Shown: positions 1 through 5,330 of the stretch, piece after piece
How the letters are laid out: every line of letters begins with the position of its first letter
Position numbering within the stretch: position 1 is the first letter of the stretch
Virus record (IMG/VR): IMGVR_UViG_3300005515_000236
Coordinates: 1-27,994 of that record
DNA length: 27,994 nucleotides
Strand: one strand, 5' to 3'
DNA from: a virus
Position numbers and translations under genes: made by a program
Notes under the pieces: model-generated
Databases searched by the model: none
What the model was told of the DNA's origin: nothing
Seen by the model: the letters and a program-made list of their open reading frames with translations, nothing else

Positions 1-105
1 CCTTGACTATTTAAATCCAGTACGAAATTAGTTGTTAATTAAAATTAATGTGCGTAGCAACTGTGCAAGTTCCAGTTGCACAACCGAACACAACCACCCG
101 AAACC
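1..105 (+). promoter_or_regulatory. AT-rich leader upstream of the response regulator
   Basis: This stretch is far richer in A and T than the rest of the window, especially bases 8-50, as expected of a promoter region. A TAAAAT hexamer at 40-45 resembles a -10 box, but no good -35 box sits 16-18 bases upstream of it. A TTGACT at 3-8 resembles a -35 box but has no good partner. The leader probably carries the promoter of the regulator gene, but exact elements cannot be assigned. No Shine-Dalgarno sequence is visible before the ATG at 106. Confidence 0.4.
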
Positions 106-831
106 ATGCGAGTCGCCGCAGTCGATGACGATCTGACTCAGCTAGATCTGACCAAGTGCACCTTGAAGGCGATGAACCACCATTGCCACACCTTCACGGA
201 AGGGGCTGCATTGATGAACGAACTGCGCCGCGAATCCTTCGATTTGCTGCTGCTCGATTGGGAGCTTCCCGACATTTCCGGCCCGGACATCGTGCGGTGG
301 GTCAGGGGCAACGTGAAAGAGAACATCCCAATTCTCTTCGTGACCAACCGGCGGGGCGAGCGCAACGTGGTGGAAGGCTTGGGCGTGGGGGCGGACGACT
401 TCATGAGCAAGCCCGTCGGCGTTGCCGAACTGACAGCTCGCATCCAGGCCTTGTTGCGCCGTTCGTATGTTGCGCCTCGCGCCCAGGAAGAAGCGTGGGG
501 CCGCTACCGGTTCATTCCCGCGGCGGCAAGACTCGAGGTTGACGGCAAGGTCGTTCAACTGACCCAGAGGGAGTACGACCTCGCACTCTTTCTCTTCCGG
601 AACATGGGGCGCCTGATCTCGCGCAGACACATGCTGGAAAGCGTTTGGAAGACCAACAACCCCGCGGGAACCGAGTTGATGTCTCGCTCCCTGGACACAC
701 ACGTTTCGCGAGTGAGAACATTGCTGGGATTGCGGCCCGAGAACGGTTATCGCCTCTCAGCAGCCTATGGCCAGGGCTATCGCTTCGAGGCGATCCGCGA
801 CCCCATGAGCGACGCTGGCGCGCTGCCCTGA
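106..831 (+). CDS. OmpR/PhoB-family response regulator
   Basis: This is a two-domain transcription factor of 241 residues, cytoplasmic, expected to be phosphorylated by a partner histidine kinase and then bind DNA. The receiver domain (about 3-118) has the acidic pair D8/D9, phospho-acceptor D51 in LLLLDWELPD, T80 in LFVTN and K102 in MSKP, so all signature residues are present. The C-terminal winged helix (about 130-235) includes LTQREYDLALFLFRN and a late SLDTHVSRVR recognition helix, typical of OmpR-type outputs. A longer reading from TTG at 76 adds ten residues; ATG 106 is preferred because receivers normally begin right at the first beta strand. The sensor kinase downstream is the obvious partner, but a 165-base gap and an internal sigma-54 promoter mean the two need not be one transcript. 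Confidence 0.9.
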   Translation: MRVAAVDDDLTQLDLTKCTLKAMNHHCHTFTEGAALMNELRRESFDLLLLDWELPDISGPDIVRWVRGNVKENIPILFVTNRRGERNVVEGLGVGADDFMSKPVGVAELTARIQALLRRSYVAPRAQEEAWGRYRFIPAAARLEVDGKVVQLTQREYDLALFLFRNMGRLISRRHMLESVWKTNNPAGTELMSRSLDTHVSRVRTLLGLRPENGYRLSAAYGQGYRFEAIRDPMSDAGALP

Positions 832-909
832 AAGACCTCAGCTTTCAATCCTTGCTTCGGCAGAGCCGCCACTGACCGGGACCTGCGCAGCCGTTTTTTG
901 CCGTCCGAA

Positions 910-925
910 TGGCACGAAGCTTGCA
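910..925 (+). promoter_or_regulatory. sigma-54 (RpoN) -24/-12 promoter
   Basis: TGGCACG at 910-916, four bases, then TTGCA at 921-925 matches the RpoN consensus TGGCACG-N4-TTGCW at every specified base. It points toward the sensor kinase; transcription would begin near 936, about 60 bases before the ATG at 997. RpoN promoters need an AAA+ activator bound upstream. The neighbouring regulator is of OmpR type and cannot play that part, so the activator must be encoded elsewhere. The match is seen directly; activity is inferred. Confidence 0.7.
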
Positions 926-996
926 CCCGATATCGCCCACGGGCGAATGTCAGCCTTGCATACAAGATTGGTGCATGAATCTGAACTTTTTGCTCC

Positions 997-3510
997 ATGA
1001 AGGTGCCTGTGTGTCCGACAACGGAAGAACCAGAAAGCCAACCTCACGAGATGGGCTTAGAAAAATACATGCACGAGACATCTCCAAATCCGAAGGTCAG
1101 GCAGCCCTCTCGCCTGAGCACGGTTCGATACATTCGCTGGGTCAGCTGGAGCGGCCTGGCGGTTCTTGCGGTGACGCTGGTCGTCGGGATGGATATTTTT
1201 GGCTTGGTGCGGCAACCCAACCGCATCTTGCAAGACGCACTTGTCGCATCGCAACGCCGCGACGTGCAGCGCAGCGACGTGGTGGTCGTCGCCATCGACG
1301 AAAAAACCGTTTCTGCATTGGGAACCTGGGCTTTTCGCGGCGCGACCCATGCCGAGCTGATCGATCGCATCAGCCAGGATTCGCCGCGGGCGATTGGCCT
1401 GGACCTCCTGTTGACCGACTCGGACGCGCACTCCGCCGACGACGACAAGGCGCTGGCGGCGTCTTTGCGGCAAAGCGGCCGCGTCGTTCTGCCGATGACG
1501 ATGCAAACGTACTACGGAGCCAATCCGCGGACCGTGCAGCCGATCCGCACCTTGGCGACGAGTGCAAATCGGCTGGGCCTCGATCGCCTTCCGGTGGACA
1601 ACGACGGCGTCCTTCGCGACATCTATCTGAGGGAAGGCCTTCGCGATTTCGAACTGGACCACTTCAGTCTCGCCATGCTCCGTGTGGGCGACGCCGCTCG
1701 CTTCTCCCTGCACGTGCCAGGCAGCACCAAGCCGGAAGAGCTTTCTCACGCGCCGCCTTCGGGACAGTGGCTCGACTGGCGGCGCTCGCACAAGCTGATC
1801 GTTCCGTTCGCTGGCCCGCCAGGGCACTTCAACCGCATCTCCTACGTCGATGCGATCAGCGGCTTGCTTCCGCCCGGCACGTTCGACGGCAAGTACGTGC
1901 TGGTGGGCACCACGGCCCCTGAATTGGGTGGCCTCTACGAGGTTCCCGTCGCTGGCGACGACACATTGATGCCCGGTGTCGAGATCAATGCCAACGTGCT
2001 GGACAGCCTGCTTGGCGGGCTCGAGGTAACACCGGCCCCGCTCTGGTTGAACGCGAGCCTGAACGCATCGGCCGTGGTGCTGGCTTTGGTGGGCATGGCT
2101 TTTCTGGAGCCGCTGTTCGCCTTGTTGCTCGCTGGCTCGCTGGCGCTCGGGCTACTGTCGGCCTCCTGGGCCGGATTTGCTTTGCTGCGTTTGCAGTTTG
2201 CTCCGTTTGCCGGGGTGGTGGGCTTGGGCATCGTGTACACGCTATGGAGCTGGAGCCGCCTGAATGCGGCAACGCGCTACCTGATCGACGCGTCCATTCA
2301 TTTGCGCGCGACTGGAAGCATCTCGCAACTGCCCTGCGACCCAACCCGGTCATCGGGTGATTTTCTCGAGCGTCGCATCAGGGCACTGGCGCAAGCCACG
2401 CGCCACTTGCGCGATCTGCATCAGTTCGTGAGCGACAGCCTGAACAGCCTGCCAGACGCAAAGCTGGTGTGCGATCAGCAAGGCCGCGTGCAACTGGCCA
2501 ACGCCGCGGCGGCCCAGTACTTCAACGTGGCCTCCAGCGAGGCATTGAGGAACATGTCGGCGGTCGAGCTCATGCGCGGCGTCCGCTCATCGGAAAACCA
2601 TGAAGCCGTTGTCACGCCCGACTTGCTGGCGCAGCAGCCGACAACGATTGCCGTGTCCGCACGGGACGGCGGCGACCTCGACCTGCTCGTCAAGCGCGCG
2701 CCTTCGCTCAATGCCGACGGGCAGCATGTCGGATGGATCCTCAGCCTTGTCGACGTGACTGAAATGCGCCAGGCCCAGCGGCAACACGAAGATGCGATTC
2801 ATTTTCTGGGCCACGACATGCGCGCGCCGCAGGCCGCCATTCTCACGCTGCTGGAACTCGATCGACACGCGCCGTCGACGATGTCTCCGTTGCAGTTTCG
2901 CGAGCGGATTGCGCGGCACGCGCGCAAGGCGCTGTCATTGTCGGAGGGGTTCATTCAACTGGCACGGGCGCGGTCGCAGCCCTATCGCCTGGAGGTCCGC
3001 AACCTGGCTTCCATCTTGCTCGAATGCATCGACGACACCTGGGAAGCGCGCCGCCGCAGCCAGGTCCAGGTGATCGTGGATTCAAGCAGCGCGGCCGAAG
3101 CGTTCTGCCGGGTTGAACCCAATCTGGTCGCGCGCGCGATCGACAATCTCTTGGGCAATGCAATCGAACATTCGCCGCCGCACTCGACGATCATCTGCGC
3201 CGTCGAGCAGCATCAGGACGGCTGCGCCATCCGCATCCAGGACCAGGGGCCGGGCATCGGCAAGGACAAGCAGGCTGCAATTTTCGAGACTTTTGAAAGA
3301 GGCGGAAGCGCGCGCAGCCGAGCCCATGGTGCCGGGCTGGGACTGGCGGTGGTCAAGACAGTTGCCGCTCGCCACGGCGGACGGGTGGTGCTTGAAAGCG
3401 CCGCGGGGTCCGGCTGCACTTTCAGGTTTGTTCTACCAGCGTCGCCGGGATGCTGCCAGCGCCCTTCGGCAGTTCCAGCGCCGGAGAAGCTGGCGCTCGA
3501 TATCTTGTAG
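997..3510 (+). CDS. CHASE2-domain sensor histidine kinase
   Basis: This inner-membrane sensor kinase of 837 residues would phosphorylate a response regulator, most simply the one upstream. A first membrane helix lies near residues 50-70. A CHASE2 extracytoplasmic sensor follows (about 75-345; it includes VVVVAIDEKTV and GKYVLVGTTA), then three closely packed membrane helices (about 355-430, rich in Leu, Ala and Gly). Next come a PAS-like segment (about 480-595), a HisKA box with H606 in FLGHDMRAP, and a HATPase domain with N717 in the N-box NLLGNAIEH, DQGPGIG and GAGLGLAVV. All catalytic boxes are intact. The start is uncertain: ATG 997 has no clear ribosome-binding site, and ATGs at 1051 and 1069 are also possible without losing a domain. 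A sigma-54 promoter lies upstream and a strong terminator follows. Confidence 0.9.
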   Translation: MKVPVCPTTEEPESQPHEMGLEKYMHETSPNPKVRQPSRLSTVRYIRWVSWSGLAVLAVTLVVGMDIFGLVRQPNRILQDALVASQRRDVQRSDVVVVAIDEKTVSALGTWAFRGATHAELIDRISQDSPRAIGLDLLLTDSDAHSADDDKALAASLRQSGRVVLPMTMQTYYGANPRTVQPIRTLATSANRLGLDRLPVDNDGVLRDIYLREGLRDFELDHFSLAMLRVGDAARFSLHVPGSTKPEELSHAPPSGQWLDWRRSHKLIVPFAGPPGHFNRISYVDAISGLLPPGTFDGKYVLVGTTAPELGGLYEVPVAGDDTLMPGVEINANVLDSLLGGLEVTPAPLWLNASLNASAVVLALVGMAFLEPLFALLLAGSLALGLLSASWAGFALLRLQFAPFAGVVGLGIVYTLWSWSRLNAATRYLIDASIHLRATGSISQLPCDPTRSSGDFLERRIRALAQATRHLRDLHQFVSDSLNSLPDAKLVCDQQGRVQLANAAAAQYFNVASSEALRNMSAVELMRGVRSSENHEAVVTPDLLAQQPTTIAVSARDGGDLDLLVKRAPSLNADGQHVGWILSLVDVTEMRQAQRQHEDAIHFLGHDMRAPQAAILTLLELDRHAPSTMSPLQFRERIARHARKALSLSEGFIQLARARSQPYRLEVRNLASILLECIDDTWEARRRSQVQVIVDSSSAAEAFCRVEPNLVARAIDNLLGNAIEHSPPHSTIICAVEQHQDGCAIRIQDQGPGIGKDKQAAIFETFERGGSARSRAHGAGLGLAVVKTVAARHGGRVVLESAAGSGCTFRFVLPASPGCCQRPSAVPAPEKLALDIL

Positions 3511-3554
3511 AAAGAAGCCTTTTGAGACCCTTGCACGGCAAGGGAGAGCCAATG

Positions 3555-3582
3555 AAAAACGGCCCCGTGAAGGGCCGTTTTT
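3555..3582 (+). terminator. Rho-independent terminator, probably bidirectional
   Basis: ACGGCCC (3559-3565) pairs perfectly with GGGCCGT (3572-3578) around a six-base loop. Five A bases precede the stem and five T bases end it, so the A:U arms extend the stem to 11 pairs. The U-run serves the kinase transcript on the + strand. The A-run can serve as a U-run on the minus strand, so it could also stop late phage transcripts leaving Rz. Confidence 0.85.
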
Positions 3583-3739
3583 ACTTGCTAGCTGGCGGAA
3601 CCGGAGGGAGCGGGGAACCCTTTGAAATCAAGGCCTTAGGTAGGCTGTGCCATGTTCCGTACCCTGGTTGCCGAGAGATCGAGGATTCGAACGGCCTGGC
3701 GGGATTCCAATGGTCGATGCAGGTCTTGCCCCTGCGATC
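3583..3739. other. Chromosome-phage junction region, no gene
   Basis: This 157-base stretch separates the kinase terminator from the last phage gene, so the attachment site should be here. It holds a short stem-loop, GCAGG (3719-3723) with CCTGC (3731-3735), just beyond the Rz stop. It also holds GCCTTAGG (3633-3640), repeated inverted as CCTAAGGC (3739-3746). I looked for a tRNA or tmRNA 3' end because of the GGATTCGAAC string at 3682-3691, but no T-stem or acceptor pairs around it. The att core cannot be defined without the other end of the element. Confidence 0.45.
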
Positions 3740-4219
3740 CTAAGGCGTCAGCGCGTCGTAGGTACGCTGGCAGATGGTGCCGGCAGCCCCTCGCTCTCCA
3801 GCAAGGCGCGCCAGGTCTTCCGATCTCTGCTCAAGGCGGCCGAACACGTCGGCAAACACCATGAGGGGGTCTCCGGCTGGCGCGCCTGCGGCGGCAGCGG
3901 AGGGATTCGGGCAGGCTCGACGGATGTAGCGGATGGCGGGCTGCTGCAGCCGGCTGTCAGGCAGAGTAGCAGCGTCGCGAGCTTCAGCCTGGATGAGGGG
4001 TTGGGCATTGGTGACCTCCTTGGCGACGGCCGCAGTGCGGCGCTGTTCTTCGGTGCGCTGGGCGCGGTCGGCGAGCATGCGGGCCTCGGCCGCGGCGGCG
4101 CGCTGGTCGGCCGCATCCTTCTGCAGATCGGCCACGCGCAGGGTCTGCACGCCCAGCAGCGCCAGCAGGAGGCCGACGAGCAGCAGCTTCCAGTTGGCCA
4201 GCAGCCAGGTCAGCGGCAC
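3740..4219 (-). CDS. Rz: Rz-type i-spanin (inner-membrane spanin)
   Basis: The product is the inner-membrane half of the spanin pair that fuses inner and outer membranes in the last step of lysis. From GTG 4219 it is about 159 residues. It has an N-terminal membrane anchor (about 9-27, WKLLLVGLLLALLGVQ), then a long charged, Ala-rich helical periplasmic region from about 30, with a paired-Cys C-terminal part. The frame extends to GTG 4234, but GGAGG at 4228-4232 lies eight bases before GTG 4219, which I prefer. It follows endolysin and a zinc-knuckle micro-gene, and contains Rz1 in another frame. That arrangement and the anchor identify it although Rz proteins share little sequence. Confidence 0.85.
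   Translation of the reverse strand: MPLTWLLANWKLLLVGLLLALLGVQTLRVADLQKDAADQRAAAAEARMLADRAQRTEEQRRTAAVAKEVTNAQPLIQAEARDAATLPDSRLQQPAIRYIRRACPNPSAAAAGAPAGDPLMVFADVFGRLEQRSEDLARLAGERGAAGTICQRTYDALTP
3748..4008 (-). CDS. Rz1: Rz1-type o-spanin lipoprotein embedded in Rz
   Basis: This 86-residue outer-membrane lipoprotein is read in a different frame wholly inside Rz. It begins with a short positive segment and a hydrophobic stretch ending in the lipobox LTAGC, so Cys21 should be lipidated after signal peptidase II cleavage. The mature part is Pro-rich (PPLPPQARQPETP), as is usual for Rz1. The start at ATG 4008 is strongly supported by AAGGAGGT five bases upstream. It would bind the C-terminus of Rz across the periplasm. 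It ends eight bases before the Rz stop, giving the fully nested layout known from lambda. Confidence 0.85.
   Translation of the reverse strand: MPNPSSRLKLATLLLCLTAGCSSPPSATSVEPARIPPLPPQARQPETPSWCLPTCSAALSRDRKTWRALLESEGLPAPSASVPTTR
4014..4021 (-). promoter_or_regulatory. Consensus Shine-Dalgarno for Rz1 inside Rz
   Basis: The minus strand reads AAGGAGGT five bases before the Rz1 ATG at 4008. This is the full anti-16S complement, stronger than that of almost any other gene here, although it lies within Rz coding sequence (codons for a KEVT segment). It decides the Rz1 start. Confidence 0.85.
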
Positions 4220-4293
4220 AGCTTGAGCCTCCACAGCTCGCGCGGGCAGTTAGCCGCGGTGTGGCCTTCCATGCCGCAGGCCACGCACCTCAT
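4210..4293 (-). CDS. CCHC zinc-knuckle micro-protein in the lysis cassette
   Basis: This 27-residue frame starts at ATG 4293, overlapping the endolysin stop in an ATGA, and ends at TGA 4210 inside the beginning of Rz. It contains CVACGMEGHTAANC, an exact CX2CX4HX4C zinc knuckle, the motif found in retroviral nucleocapsids and other single-stranded nucleic-acid binders. A basic tail rich in Arg and Lys follows. The 4-base overlap gives translational coupling, but I see no strong ribosome site of its own. Its function is unknown; nucleic-acid or zinc binding is what the motif suggests. It could be an accidental frame, yet an exact knuckle in a frame that fits the junction on both sides argues for a real gene. 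Confidence 0.6.
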   Translation of the reverse strand: MRCVACGMEGHTAANCPRELWRLKLCR

Positions 4294-4808
4294 GCCGATT
4301 CCGCCAGGGTCAGGCACCAGTTGGCCTCGTACTGGCGCCGGTTCTGCAGTCCGCGCACGAAGACCCCGGCGGCATAGCTCCACACCGGCCGGCCGTCGGG
4401 CCCGCGCGCCAGCGCCTTGCATGCCGCCTCGCGGTTGCCGTTGCGCATGAGCTGCGCCGCGCGCGACGCGCACGCGCCCTGCTTGCCGACGTTGATCGCG
4501 AACAGCGTGAAGGCGTCCAGGCTGTTCTGGTCGAACCTGTCGGCGGGGATGCACTCGAGGATGGCCCGCCCGAAGTCGCTGGCGGTCTGCTGGTCGATCG
4601 CATCGCACTGCGCCTGCGTCAGGTGCTGGCCCACCGGGCGCGGCGGCTGCGTGCGGCCGCTGCAGTATGTCGGCAGGCCATTGGCCAGCTTGTCGGCATA
4701 GACGGTCAGGCGCTGGTCTTCCCAGCGGTGCATCGCACCGAGCAGCGCGGCACTGCCCAGCACCAAGGGGGCCACGATCTTTACAGCAAGTTGGGCCCGC
4801 TCGTTCAC
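4290..4808 (-). CDS. SAR endolysin, GH24 lysozyme family
   Basis: This muramidase of 172 residues cleaves the glycan strands of peptidoglycan during lysis. The N-terminus (about 7-25) is a weakly hydrophobic Ala/Gly/Leu/Val helix typical of signal-arrest-release endolysins, which are first tethered to the membrane and then released when the holin depolarises it. The catalytic part follows at once: E30 in HRWEDQR, D39 eight residues later, and T47 in GLPTYCSGRT, matching the Glu-Asp-Thr triad of T4-type lysozymes with a two-residue insertion. C49 and later Cys residues may allow disulfide control. It starts at GTG 4808, with the GTG overlapping the holin stop (GTGA) and GGGAG seven bases upstream. 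Confidence 0.85.
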   Translation of the reverse strand: MNERAQLAVKIVAPLVLGSAALLGAMHRWEDQRLTVYADKLANGLPTYCSGRTQPPRPVGQHLTQAQCDAIDQQTASDFGRAILECIPADRFDQNSLDAFTLFAINVGKQGACASRAAQLMRNGNREAACKALARGPDGRPVWSYAAGVFVRGLQNRRQYEANWCLTLAESA

Positions 4809-5035
4809 GTCAGATCTCCCGGCTTGGTGAAATCGCCCTTCGCCCACCGCTTCAAGCGTTGCCCCCACTCCGTCTCTTCGCGCCACCACTTGCGCATGAG
4901 GTAGGCGATCTGGAGCACCACGAGCACGCCGGTCAGGAACCCCGTCCAGCTGATCTGCGAGTACCAGGCAATGCCGCTGGCCGGCGCCGTTCGGACCGCC
5001 AGCTCCACCGCGATGTCTTTCAGTTCTTGCTTCAT
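4805..5035 (-). CDS. Putative holin, T7-like, one clear membrane helix
   Basis: This 76-residue membrane protein lies immediately upstream of the endolysin. One strong hydrophobic helix spans about 31-48 (WTGFLTGVLVVLQIAYLM), followed by a basic, Trp-rich cytoplasmic tail (RKWWREE). A weaker hydrophobic stretch lies at about 10-25. Size, layout and the VLQIAYL segment resemble small class II or class III phage holins of the T7 type, which set lysis time and here would release the SAR endolysin. The start ATG 5035 overlaps the previous stop in ATGA. The call rests on position and topology, not on a conserved motif. Confidence 0.75.
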   Translation of the reverse strand: MKQELKDIAVELAVRTAPASGIAWYSQISWTGFLTGVLVVLQIAYLMRKWWREETEWGQRLKRWAKGDFTKPGDLT

Positions 5036-5328
5036 GCCGGCACCGCGCTCGTCGGCAGATAGGCTACCAGCGCGCCGCGGCGGTCCTTGATCGTCAGCGA
5101 GTGGGCGCTGGGCACGTAGATCTGTGCCGGCGTGCCGGCCTGATAGACATAGCCGCTGCGCGTGCGCACGGGCTGGGCGACGGGTTGCGTGCCAGCCGCA
5201 TCCCAGTAGACCGTCATCGGGCTGGTCTCGGGGTTCTGGTTCGGCTGGCCGAAGTACAGGTAGCCGTTCTCAAGCGGCGCACCGCTGAGATCGAAGTACT
5301 GCGGGAATGGGGAGACGACAGGTGTCAT
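5032..5328 (-). CDS. Stand-alone P22 tailspike head-binding domain (adaptor)
   Basis: The product has 98 residues and is almost entirely a head-binding domain like the first 110 residues of P22 tailspike gp9. Matching landmarks are NGYLYFGQPNQNP (P22 NGKIYIGQIDTDP), TVYWD, VAQPVRTRSGYVYQAG, and SLTIKDRRGALVAYLP (P22 SMAIYDANGSQVDYIA). In P22 this domain fixes the trimeric spike to the gp4/gp10 neck. Here the protein stops at the domain end, with no beta-helix or receptor-binding part. It sits after the gp16-like ejection gene, the slot of gene 9 in P22. Start ATG 5328 has AGGA seven bases upstream. It is probably a virion adaptor onto which a separate spike docks, but a decayed spike remnant is possible. 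Confidence 0.75.
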   Translation of the reverse strand: MTPVVSPFPQYFDLSGAPLENGYLYFGQPNQNPETSPMTVYWDAAGTQPVAQPVRTRSGYVYQAGTPAQIYVPSAHSLTIKDRRGALVAYLPTSAVPA

Positions 5329-5330
5329 GG

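Noticed and set aside
909-1922. Frame of 337 codons overlapping the kinase start
   Set aside because: It is an Arg/Gln-rich alternative frame of the CHASE2 kinase, whose own frame has all expected domains.
3590-3735. tRNA or tmRNA end suggested by GGCGGAACC and GGATTCGAACGG strings
   Set aside because: No T-stem pairs around TTCGAA, and no acceptor or anticodon arm can be folded on either strand.
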